Source of the DNA: Chaenocephalus aceratus
Taxonomy: Eukaryota > Chordata > Actinopteri > Perciformes > Channichthyidae
Reading direction: 5' to 3'
DNA length: 64,000 nucleotides
Assembly (NCBI GenBank): GCA_023974075.1
Contig: CM043788.1
Span: 20,245,996 to 20,309,995 of the forward strand
Shown here: positions 1-10,454 of the stretch, in pieces
How positions within the stretch are numbered: the first letter of the stretch is position 1
How the letters are laid out: the number at the start of each line of letters is the position of its first letter
Made by a program: the position numbers and the translations under genes
The notes under the pieces: model-generated
What the model was told of the DNA's origin: nothing
The model's input: the letters and a program-made list of their open reading frames with translations, nothing else
Database searches by the model: none

Positions 1-2454
1 AAATAAAAACGAAAATAGTTGACAATGTCAACCACTGTCTCCACTGTCCACGTTAGCTTACTATATGTTTTAGTTATGTCCAGTTTGTGAATGCTTAGCT
101 AGCTCTCTTGTTCACTAGCTCACAGCTAACGGTGAGCCTGTCATCCCCTTGTTTTTAAATATATTCCCACCATTAATCGCAAGCCATTTGTCTATTAACA
201 TTCACAAATGTGACTCATTTAGCACGATAGCTCACCCTTTTAAGTTGACGTCAAGGCAGCAAAGTGTGTGAGGATGCTGGTCAGAGAGGATCTCCTCGGC
301 TAATGACAGTTAGCTAGCCTTCCAGCTAGCCAATCCCACCGGTCCCCACCGGCCGGGTTGGTGGCTCTCGGCGCCGGGGAAAGCAGGCTGCTTTCTACGG
401 TCTGTCACTGTCAGCCTCTCGGCCAGATATCCGTGACAGTGGGCGTTACTCCACACACGCGTATGCTCCCTCAAAAAAAATAAACCCACTCGCGTGTTGG
501 GTTGTAAGACACACAGTTACATAAAATGGGTCCAAAATGTCCATTCAAAAGGACTCAAGCTGAAGACGTTATTAGCAGCTTGACTGCTGGTCGACTGGAC
601 CAGTTGTATTTCTGCGGCACTGCAGCCACGCTGTCGGTCCAGCTCCCCTCCCTTCCTCACACACAGACACTAAGTGTGGAACTGGGTGTGATTTATCACT
701 ATAATGTACTAGTAGTTATTAGTAGTATATATTTCTTATGCTATTACAGTGCCACATCATACCACGAGGGTGCAAAAATAAGAAGATAATAAGGCATGTT
801 TCTTTGTTTATGGGCGTGGCACATTGCTTGCTGTTGCCCAGAATTTCGTAAAATAAGATATGACGTTATGAATCTCTATGGAGGGATATTACACACACAA
901 AGACAGGCTTAAAAGGAAACAATATAAAAATTGAATGAATACAAAGAAATAAGAAATAACATTTCAACTTTACAATCCGACATCACTGCAGTGACTTCTA
1001 AGAGTTCTGTGTAGCTACATCATAGTGGATGCAACCCAAATATTATGAATAATTAAAAAGAACATAAAGTATATTAACATAACAGCGTTCAATAATGAAT
1101 TTACCTATATCATAAAGGGATATGGAAAAAATATAAAATATTCACAAACAAATGTTAAAAAACATATACAAATATGCAAACTGTTAAACACACATGGTGG
1201 GAAACATTTTTTATATAAGACCCCATACGAGCTCTTTTCTGTGGTCCTTTCAACTGAATGCAATGGCATCACAGGACACACACAATTAAGAAATTTCAAA
1301 TATTGCTAAATACGTAATAATATAATATAAATGAAATAATACATTTAGTGTAGCATGTTATAGGCTTAATCAAATAATTGTTCTGTACCAGATAGTTAAG
1401 GGAGATTCCGATTTTTAGCTCTCAGATGATGAGAGAGATGAGGATTTCACACCTGGGATAGAAGAGGGTCAAGAAGGCGGGGGGGAAAGATGCAGGAGGC
1501 TCCATGAGTGTACATAATAGACATAGAGACAGATAGGGACGAGCTTGAAAGAAATGGCCCTCTGTGGGCCAAGAGTAGCACGTATGTCTTATTGTTGTTT
1601 TTATTTTAAGTGGAGCCATGAACAATGAGAATTGCCTCAGGAATGCCAAGTTTGTTTCTATGAGCATGGTCAAATGGAGACCACATCCATAAAACTAATC
1701 AAGATGACCCATACAGCCCGTGCCGACTGGAGTAAATTAGGTACTTTTCCCAGTACATTGACCACAAAGTCTTTGAAGATCTGGCAAGATTCACCAAAAA
1801 CCAAACTAGTTTTTTAGTGACCAAATAAACAGCAATGTTCAGATCAATTACTTATTTATGTTTTAAATAAAGGTGAATGTATGCTTGTATTAATATCACA
1901 TAACCATAATACGTTACCGTCCATCTGTTTTGGATGTCTTTTCAAACTAAAATGGTCCTGACGTGGACATACTGTAACATTTAAAAATTAAATTTAAAAC
2001 GTCTAAATTGCAAGATGTTTTTTAACCCTAAATGGGTAGGAAATAAAAAATAAAGAAAATTGGAAAACATTGTTTTTCCTCGGTTCCCAGGAGGATACAA
2101 TGTGTCATGAGTGCCACCCATGCAAATCATCGGCGGTATCATCGGGCATGGACTGTACCAAGAAGCAGGGACGCTCGAGGATCCCCTGCAGGTTATTCCG
2201 ATATGTCTTTAAAAAAATAGATATAATTTGTGATGACACCATATTTGCTTTAATGTGAAATGACAACTGCAAAGTGTTAAGCCGCTGTGCATTTAACTTG
2301 TATTGTTGTTTGCTGACGCTTTCTGTATTTGCTCAAGTCACGGTTTCACCCCTCCGGTGAAAGCAGTGTCAGCTTGAAGTAGGAACTGTCTAGTATGGAA
2401 AGCTAACAGTGCCACAAACGCCAGCATTTCAAAATCCCCCCACCCTATCTATCT
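1..2454. other. Left-edge stretch without a recognised gene
   Basis: No reading frame here resembles a known protein, and the short open frames lack splice context or family motifs. The first ~500 bases are partly CpG-rich and carry promoter-like motifs (listed separately). The remainder is AT-rich with simple runs, and I recognise no repeat family in it. It ends at the 8-bp target duplication of a hAT-type element. Confidence 0.5.
237..450 (-). promoter_or_regulatory. Possible promoter and first noncoding exon of a leftward gene
   Basis: The patch is GC- and CpG-rich compared with its surroundings. It contains a perfect cAMP-response palindrome TGACGTCA at 246-253 and a CCAAT motif near 327. 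Read on the minus strand, a good 5' splice site (AAAAGG followed by GTGAGC) lies near 237. This layout fits a noncoding first exon of a gene transcribed off the left edge. No protein evidence supports it, so it is an inference from composition and motifs only. Confidence 0.3.
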
Positions 2455-2939
2455 ATCACCAGCAGGGGCGTCGCCTGGACCTGGAAACATTCGGGGCTTA
2501 GCCCACAGTGGCGGCGCGACAGTCAAATGTTCTATTGCAAGACTCCCCACACGCACATACACAATTGCGCCATCTGGTGTCACAAACGTGTGCCTGCATT
2601 AGCTTTGTTACGGCAATGGATTGTGGGAGATTCTCATAGCACGTGAGGATCTCTTGAGGGTAAGGTGCCTGTATTATCTCGGTGGACAAAAATGTATGTT
2701 TTTATTTTATAAGGACAATAACGTACTGTGGTGTTTGTTTAGTTTCATGTTAATTGTTTAATGCTCACAGTCACAGCAACATGTTTTTTGTGTGATTGGC
2801 TATTTGTTTTATATGATTTATCAACGTGATCATCAATAGCTAATCTGAGCACCAGAACCCAGCTCACGTGTCCTTTTATGCTGTCCATTGAAATGCAGGT
2901 ATGCGAGTTTTGTACACCAGTTTATTTATATGTAATGTT

Positions 2940-3413
2940 TCACATTGCTCCACATGATGCCTTGACTACAAAGTCTTCCATGTTTCTACGCTTCTTCCTT
3001 TGTGTCACAGTTTCGGGAATACCAAGATCATTGCACATGGCCTTGGTCTTGTCATAGACCTCATGTGCTTTCTCGTTACTTTGGTAATTTTTCAGTGTGT
3101 TCTCAACTGCTGTTTTGTAATCTCCTGCCTGCACCAAGTCAATTGTTTCTTTCTGCAGGTATTTGTGCAGGCCCTGAGTGGTTGAGAGCAGTGTCTGGAA
3201 CATGACAGCATGTAGATGGTACTGCATGTTCAAAGCTTGCTTTCCAGTCCCTTTGCTAGAGGGGCTGAAAGGCTCCCTAAAGTCTTGATCAAAGCAGGAG
3301 GTTTTTGACATGCCCAGCGAACAAGTTGTTTGTCCCTTACCTCTAGCTGTTTCTGAAATGTTTGCAATCTCTGATGGTGGACAAGAGATGTGGAGAAGAA
3401 AGAGTAGAGACAC
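2940..3413 (-). pseudogene. C-terminal fragment of a hAT (ZMYM1-like) transposase
   Basis: The minus-strand translation holds phrases such as LSTTQGLHKYLQKETIDL and YDKTKAMCNDLGIPETV, which I recognise from the zinc-finger MYM-type 1-like, TTF-domain hAT transposases common in fish genomes. It ends in a basic stretch and MEDFVVKA before the stop codon. Part of the upstream open frame is likely intron: a good donor (CTAGAG followed by GTAAGG) lies near 3338. The catalytic hAT core and dimerisation domain are absent from this piece. Flanking sequence at 2866-2946 recurs at 3428-3481 and 3588-3627, so the 3' part has been rearranged. Confidence 0.65.
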
Positions 3414-3938
3414 TCCAGGAGATCAACGCAGGTATGTGAGTTTTGTACACCAGTTTGTATAAGTTTAATGTTTCACATTGCTTGTGAAAAATATACTACC
3501 ACTATACGATCACTGATGTTTTGTTGTTGACTGGACACTTATTTTGTAAAAGAGATAGCATGAGAGGATCTCTTAAGCAATGCAGCTCACATGTCCTTTT
3601 TATATGCTGTCCATTGAAATGCAGGAAAGTAATCACCAGCTCTGAGTGATCTGTTTCCAAGGGGACACTACACCGGAGTTACATAAGCAGAGATAAAGTG
3701 CTATTTTGGGGGGAACTCACCTCCCCCAGGAAGATTTTTTTTAAATGTTGAAGTTAAAAGCATCAATCTTGTGCACTTTGAGAGCAACATCAAGAGATAT
3801 GGATACATCTCTCAACACCCATATGTCAAAAACAAATCAAAGAATCAGAATCAGAAACGGGTTTATTATTTAAAAACACTTCATTTTCCAATTAAATCAT
3901 AAACTATGTCAAATTATTAGAAGTTGTTAGTAATCAAA

Positions 3939-4231
3939 TTAAACAGAAAACAGGGATGGAAGGAGGAAATAATAATCCCTAATCTCTTGCTGTTTGCGGT
4001 TGAAATGATCTCTTTTGCTTGCCAAATGGAAGCAGTGATGTCTCACTTGCCTTGGCCCTGTATCTGCAGTCCCTACATCAGTCTTGTTACCCATTGACTC
4101 TTGTCTGTTCTGGTGTTCCTGTTCATTGTTGTCTCCATTGTCGTTCTTGTCTGTTGTATCTCCTTCTTGTGTGTCCCTTTCTCCTGTTCTCCTTTCTTCA
4201 TCCTCTACTCTGTTTGGCTCATCTGTGATGA
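3939..4231 (-). pseudogene. Possible internal exon of the same hAT transposase, acidic linker
   Basis: After a plausible minus-strand acceptor (CTACACAG at 4232-4239), the open frame is rich in Asp, Glu, Asn and Gln (DEPNRVEDEERRTGERD and onward) and ends in a His/Cys-containing stretch. It lies between the first exon and the C-terminal fragment in the correct order and strand, which is the main reason to call it a linker exon. The sequence is not diagnostic by itself. Confidence 0.3.
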
Positions 4232-5221
4232 CTGTGTAGGTAAACACAAACAAAGTCAATCAGTTTCCAGCTCTGTCAAATAAATGAATTGTTCAAGATA
4301 CACACATTTGTCTTCATTAAAATGAGTGTCACCACACTGTCACAAAATGTAATACTAACCAATTGAAAATAGTTACATTTACATTGGAAACCTCTTGTAG
4401 ATATCACTGTTAGAGCAGTTATCTGCCAATAGGACAGAATCATTCCTATACAAATGCAGTTTGAGTAATTCACTTAATATATTTACTTAAAACTTTAATA
4501 TAGTCATTTTCACTTAATACTCTAATATAGTCATCTTTCTGCATTCAACACTAAGGAAAGCTGTACAATTTGACATGATAATGAGGAAAAAAGTCCTCCG
4601 ACAATGCAGATAATTTTTTGATCATATCAATTTTAAGATGCGGGTCAAGGCTTAATATTTGGGAGCATAGTGTCCCTTGCTCCCTGTCAGGAGCCCCACT
4701 GGATTGACTTTGATCTGAAATATTTGTATAAAAAGCTTGTTAGCTGGCTGTCCATCTCATAATGTTCACATAGAAACTAGCTGTCAATAGAAAATATCAA
4801 TCAGAAGAATTATATTTTCATGCAAAATCTGTCACAAAAAGAGGTTGCACATTTAAATGCCTGTGTTGTTATGGCAACGTCAGTGGCCAGACAGCCACAT
4901 TTACTGCTGCAAATACGTTCAAACATGCTGTCGACACGTAAAGTAGTGGCAACTATGCCACCATTTCAGCTGACTTTTTCTCAGAAATACTGTCACATAA
5001 CATCCATATATATTTCAGTGCTAGGTTGATGCTTAGCTAAGCTAACTATGAAACACTTTAACTGACAGGACTCAGGATCAACTACTACTGTAAGGTAGCT
5101 TCTAGCTTCATGTCGAACACAGACATTAAGTCAACATTTCCCAGAGAGCTTTCTTTGAAATCACCAAGTAACGCTAAAAAACACAACATTTAGATTGTAT
5201 GACAAAGTGTTTATTTAATAT

Positions 5222-6688
5222 CAGGGCTCGACATTAAGGATGGCCCGATGGCCCGGGGCCATCTAGCATTTAGCTCGGGCAATGAAGCCTCACCTGCTGG
5301 TTGCCCGATCGGGCAATCTATTATGCCAGTATCATGCAGCTCGCGGATCCAGTAATGAGTGACCCGACAGTAAAACTAAACACATCTATAACTAGTTTAG
5401 GTAGTTTGAGAAGTAATTAAAATAGCTACGTGTGATATTATAACCTGAAGTGTGCGTTTTGTCCGCTCACCGCTGCATGTGATCATGCAGAGCTGCGTGT
5501 CGACTCGTCAGCAGCAGCAGCAGCAGCAGCAGCAGGTGATCTCTCTCTCCCGTCAGATTAGACTTCACTCGCGTTTATGTCCATATCGATCAGATCCAGC
5601 TAGTTCTAGCTAATGATATGACTACCTGCTTATTAAAAGACACCTAAACAATAAGTGTCGCTATGCAACTGGGTGAGGCCACAAAGTATAGCGCAGCATT
5701 ATGCATTTGTTTACATGCCCACCGGAACCCTGAGGCATTACCAACAGATCAACGCACAATCAACCCATACAGGACATCTCTTTCTCCACATTAAGTGTTA
5801 GACATTAGAGTTGACTATTCTTGTCTGTCACATACTCTTCTTGTCTGTCACATAAGTGGCGCAACTGAATACTACCCGGACAATGAATCGAATGCAACCA
5901 CATTTTCGCGGGAATTTCAGTTTGTTACGGATTCTGATGCTGAATACATAATGATCAAATAATTTAAAGTCAGAGTGTATTACAATGTTTCTTAGTCCAC
6001 CAAAGCAAGGTGAACAACCTGGAAAGAAGAGAAAGACTGAGCTGCAGCCCCCCCCCCCCCGAAAAAAGAGAATCAAAGTCATAGGTATGTGCCCAATAAT
6101 ATTTTCTTCAAAGTAAATATTCAATATTTTTTCTTCAAAAGTAAATATTTTCTTCATAAGTAAATATGGGCATAACATGTTTTAATAGATAATTTTTTTA
6201 TGGTGGTCCAGAGACAGGAATATAATTTCACATTTGTTATGATATAAATGATTTTTTATGGTGGTCCAGAGACAGGGATTATAATTTGACATTTTGTATG
6301 TGTTTGCAGATGTGCTCATCAAGCACCTGGAGAAAAGATTCCAAGATCTCCAGAAAGGGAGTGTCCCTTCAACATTTTCCATCTTCAACCCCAGTCAGTG
6401 ACAGACAGACAGAGGGCCATTGAGTCGTTGAATCAGCAAACACAAACAAGAAGAAGTGAAATTAAGAATACAATTGAAATTGTACAATATAATATTGTGG
6501 TGGTTCATTTTATAATTCTAGAGAATGCACCAGACAGCATCTAAGACCTGCAGGTCCCCCAAACCTTTCGTGAGTCATTTCGTCCGCGCGCATCTTTCAG
6601 GGCCATCTCTATTGGACTCAGGGCCATCTGTAAATTAGCTTAGATGGCCCACAGGGCCATCTCCCAAAATTCTTAATGTCATGCCCTG
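5222..6688. mobile_element. CAGGGC-ended element nested in the hAT relic
   Basis: The left end reads CAGGGCTCGACATTAAGG and the reverse complement of the right end reads CAGGGCATGACATTAAG, so the ends are imperfect inverted repeats of hAT style. Repeated blocks rich in GGGCCATC lie just inside both ends. I could not find a clean 8-bp duplication: only AATAT is shared by the flanks. A short exon-like stretch near 6309-6401 reads DVLIKHLEKRFQDLQK, reminiscent of hAT transposase or ZNF862-type proteins. Inside are a (CAG)9 run and a duplicated block with TGGTGGTCCAGAGACAGG at about 6200-6290. Confidence 0.55.
5509..5535. repeat. (CAG)9 trinucleotide run
   Basis: Nine uninterrupted CAG units lie inside the nested transposon. 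No open coding frame uses them. Confidence 0.9.
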
Positions 6689-6823
6689 AATATATCTGGC
6701 TAGCTATAGCTACTTGCTAACGGTTTAGCTTACCCGCGCGATTCAAAGTAACGTCAACGTAGCTATAATTTATGCTTTGCTTACATGTTGACATAACTTG
6801 TAAGTTTACTGACAGGTACATAC

Positions 6824-6920
6824 CTTGTTCACCTGGCTCAGGTGGTGGCTCTGGGGTTGTTGTGTGAGCCACTACTTGAGAATTGCCGTCTTTTTTATTA
6901 AAGAAATGTCTAATGTCCAT
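6824..6920 (-). pseudogene. First exon of a hAT (ZMYM1/TTF-like) transposase
   Basis: Starting from ATG at 6920, the minus strand reads MDIRHFFNKKDGNS and then a proline/glutamate stretch ending GEQ, followed by a 5' splice site (CAAG, GTATGT). Starts of the form MDI(R)xFF are typical of TTF/ZMYM1-type hAT transposases in vertebrates. It lies ~200 bases inside the right end of the element, where a first exon would be expected. The downstream exons are broken, so no intact transposase is encoded. Confidence 0.55.
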
Positions 6921-7331
6921 CTTCAGAATCTCCGCGTCCGGGGCTGACAGTTTAAAGTTTAAACATTGTCACAGAGGAGAGGTAGGTACCTGTCAGCCAA
7001 TAAAACACGTTTATTTCCATGCAACTCTCTGATTGGTCTGGTGGCGTCGTCTTGTCTCTGTGTTGCATTCACTGAACATGGGAAATTACATGCCCCGGAT
7101 GCCTACCCCAGGCGACGCCCCTGATCACCAGCTTATGTTAGTATTCAATATACAATGTATTCTGGTAACTATTAAAATAAAGACATTGTATAGTGTTCAT
7201 AACAGTATTTTTATTTAATAAATTATACGTTAACAATACAATAATATTACAAAAAAACCTACATCTAAATAAATATATAATCTAAAATATATGCATTTGA
7301 TTTAAAAATAAAAATATAATTCAAAATTTAA

Positions 7332-8503
7332 GGCGAGACACGGCAGGCAAAAACATCGTTTTTCAAGTACTGGTCAATTTTGAGATTTTGTGCTATTTTG
7401 ATTCCATAACATGTTTTCTTTCAGGTTTTTGGAAGGAAAACGTCCAAAATACACATTTAAGTGTTTATTTTACTATAGTTTGTCTATTTGCGTCTGTAGA
7501 TTTCTCCTAAATTCAACAAAAGTTAGCATTCTAACGTAACATAAAGTACCGCGACCGCTGTGTGCACCATGTCAACAGAGATATCGTTGGAAAGCTCCAT
7601 CTCTCCTGCACAATCTCATCAGATCCAAATATGGTTATTTCCTTTGTATCAGCAACCAATCGTGAAAGCACAAAGGGGTCTTAAACCAAGAAACGAAATC
7701 TCATTGGCTGGTGTCAATTTCTGACAACGTGATTCGTTCAGATGCATCACGTGGTGTGCTAAAACATTTCCTGGTTAGCTTTCCGCTAGAAATTGAAATC
7801 TCAAAATGGCAAAAGAACGGCGAAAAAAACGTTCACAGAGAAGACGACAACAATTGTCACTTGCACGAAGCAAGGTTATACAAAAAACAAATTACCCCGA
7901 ACATGAAATAACTTCACGGAATGCGTCAATGCGCAAGCTGTCATCTAAAGAACAGGAGGGTTTAGCTAGCGCCTCACTGCAATCTTTAAAGGTCGTTTTG
8001 TCATAATCAGTTTTTTCTCCTACTCTGAGTTCGAAATTTCAACTTCAGTAGCACATAAAGACACCAAACCTTCCAGTTATATTCCTATCAATATTATGAA
8101 GGCTTTTACAGAAGCATTCATATATAATTCATAGCCTGAATTATACAACATTGTATACCTAAAAACATGGCGAAAATGGATATTTTAGGGCTGTTGACAG
8201 TATTTCCTGATTTATGGAGTGATAAAAAGAGATATCCAATATCCCTTCTGTAAAAGCCTTAGATACTAATATGACTACAAAATGAAACAAGAATTTTGAA
8301 TCTGGCTTTATCCAAAGTTCAGATTTCGATTCCTGAAATGTGTTAAAATATGTGCATATGTAATGAGATAATGGATAATTTGCATATTTAAACATGCTAT
8401 TTCAGAAAACTTGTAATACAAAAGACAATTGCCTTATTGTAAGTAATTAACTGGAGCAATTTCTAGCTGAAAAAATTACCCTATTCACCTGGGGTGTCTC
8501 GCC
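7332..8503. mobile_element. TTAA-flanked DNA transposon, 1.17 kb, GGCGAGACAC ends
   Basis: The element begins GGCGAGACAC and ends GTGTCTCGCC, an exact 10-base inverted repeat, and TTAA lies directly outside each end (7328-7331 and 8504-8507). TTAA duplication is characteristic of the piggyBac and Kolobok superfamilies, and I cannot decide between them from the ends. A short plus-strand frame at 7806-8006 begins MAKERRKKRSQRRRQQ and could be the start of a transposase. No catalytic domain is present, so this looks like a non-autonomous copy. Confidence 0.75.
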
Positions 8504-8640
8504 TTAATCATTTTGGATAGTTATTGAAGGCTTTATTCCAAAGTTGTTTGGGGAATTCTATTTCGTGACATTGTTTTTTTTCTGTTCAAGTGTAGTTAGG
8601 GTTAGTAACCCTTAGTTACAAAATGTAGGCTACTGTTTTA

Positions 8641-9600
8641 TGAAGGTAGATATGGTGCAAAATGCGAGAGCGTGAAACCCTGATGTGAGCACTTGCAGAA
8701 AAAAAATCTGAGCTTGTGTGCATACATTTACACTTGTATAAAATATCCACGTAACTGTGAACCAAATGTACACTTGTATAAAATATCCACGTAACTGTGA
8801 ACCAAATTTACACTTGTAAAAAATATCCACGTAACTGTGAACCAAATTTGAAGTCACAGAAGAAAAAAAAAAGTGTTGTAGCTTGTAGAAAAAAAATGAA
8901 CTTAGTGATGAAATGTTCACTTGCAGAAAAATACATATTTTTTAAATATATTTTCCATTACAACTGCAACTTTATTTAATACAACCTCTCAAATCAGTCA
9001 TTACAACTTGACGAATCTGCTCTGTGGCAGTATAAATCGACGAATCTGCGGTCTTGACTTTTGCTACACTTCTTGCGATAAATGTGTCGCAAAAGTAATT
9101 TTCACCTGTGTATGTGGGGGGAGGGAGGGGGGTTGGAGCGAAGGGGCGGAGCTATCAGAAGGACGAGGCTCGGGTGACTGGAGACTGCGGGGCTAACGGT
9201 TCGTGTCGCTACCAGTCCGCTGACATGGCGCATCAATCAACGGTAAATGTTGCCCATTACTTGCCCAGTATTACTTTGAATATTATTATTGTGATTGAGG
9301 ATTAAATCCGCTTTGAAGACCACCGTTTTATATCGTGCAGTTTAGCGGCAAAATAACGTCAGTCAGCCAGCTAACGATAGCTTTGTTGAGTTTATGCTAG
9401 CTAAACAAGTAGTGGTTGTAGTATATACAGCAGTAATTCATATATTATAACCTACTGCTTTGGCACTAACGGTTGATAACCGTTTATGAAAATAAAACCA
9501 ATTGAACTGTACTGAAATAATGACAAGTTTTATAATTGTCTTGGGCTCCTGCTGTATTTTTAAAGCCTTTGTAAATTATCCATGCTATTTTCTATTTAGA
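8641..9600 (+). repeat. Left terminal inverted repeat of the 4.5 kb element
   Basis: This arm pairs with the reverse complement of 12164-13148. It contains three copies of a 40-base unit (from 8729), then a GC-rich promoter-like block near 9110-9200 with a GGGGCGGAGC Sp1-type motif. An ATG follows at 9223 with a 5' splice-like CAACGGTAAATG near 9238. Identity with the other arm stops at 9600. Confidence 0.85.
8729..8848 (+). repeat. Three tandem copies of a 40-bp subterminal unit
   Basis: The unit starts TACACTTGTATAAAATATCC and contains CCACGTAACTGTGAACC. Copies begin at 8729, 8769 and 8809 and are almost identical. The same three copies occur inverted in the right arm at about 12940-13060. 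Subterminal tandem repeats are often transposase binding sites; that role is inferred here. Confidence 0.9.
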
Positions 9601-10367
9601 ACGAAGACTTCATAATCTTAAAATCCCTTAACGTTTGTATGCAATTGTGCTAAATTCAACTCTGGAATCAAGCAAATATTAATATGTTTGCATGACATTA
9701 GTTATTTATATTTTGCCATCACTGAACTATACGTTTAATACATTTAAGTCAAGCTAAGGTACATGTGTTACATGTGTACAGCTAGTTAGTGCTCTTACCT
9801 GTGATGCCTCCTCCAAACAGCATAATAACCAGACTGTATCATTAAAACTAAGTACCAGTTCTAGATCCTTGACTTTAGACAAACAATTCAAAAGACAACA
9901 TGTATTTAAAGACCAATCTTTATTTGAAGGTGCCTCTTAACCTGAGATATTAGTTATACAGTAATAGTATTGACAATCTAAAAAAACTGAGCAACTCAAC
10001 AGTCAACTTTATATTTCTTATTGTCTAAAGCATTTATTATTTTCATTTTCCCCCTCTCATATTCAGTGTGGACGGATTGAGACAGCGTGGTGTCCAGAGA
10101 GCTGAAGAGACTTCAGGGAGAAACCTCCGTGTGATGGACGTCCTGTCTGTTGGTTTGGAGAGGACTGAGGGTCTTTCCTCAGCGAGGAGGACCAGGGCTG
10201 ATGAAGGAGCCCATGCTGGGCAAAGCTGATACCAACTGCACAGGCCTAGTCTGTCACGTTATTTGACTAAATGTGTTTACTTATACATTTAATAGGTTTA
10301 CACCTTCTGTCCATATGTGCTTTTTATTTAAAACATTTGATTAACTTTTGGTTCACATTTCAATAAA
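9120..10367 (+). ncRNA. Putative spliced noncoding transcript inside the element
   Basis: A promoter-like GC-rich block in the left arm is followed by a donor near 9238 (CAACG, GTAAAT). A good acceptor (ATATTCAG) lies before 10068, and an AATAAA signal lies at 10362-10367. Joining these gives only a very short open frame (MAHQSTCGRIETAW and a few more residues), so any product is probably noncoding. This is a splice-signal reading only, with no transcript evidence. Confidence 0.25.
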
Positions 10368-10454
10368 TTGTATTTGTATTTGCACTCCTTGTGTCCATTA
10401 TTCTTACTGAACATGTTAGATTACACATTCACATCTGACTGAAGATTGGCCCCA

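Larger units (their letters stand above)
2463..7123 (-). mobile_element. hAT-type DNA transposon relic, 4.66 kb, with 8-bp target duplication
   Basis: The ends are inverted repeats that begin CAGGGGCGTCGCCTGG on both strands, identical over 16 bases. The flanking 8 bases ATCACCAG occur at 2455-2462 and again at 7124-7131, the exact duplication size made by hAT transposases. Minus-strand remnants of a ZMYM1/TTF-type hAT transposase lie inside: a first exon near the right end and a C-terminal piece near the left end. The catalytic middle is not intact, so the copy is presumably immobile. A second element (5222-6688) is inserted in it. Confidence 0.85.

Noticed and set aside
5509..5535. (CAG)9 as a polyglutamine coding tract
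   Set aside because: It lies inside a nested transposon with no open frame around it.
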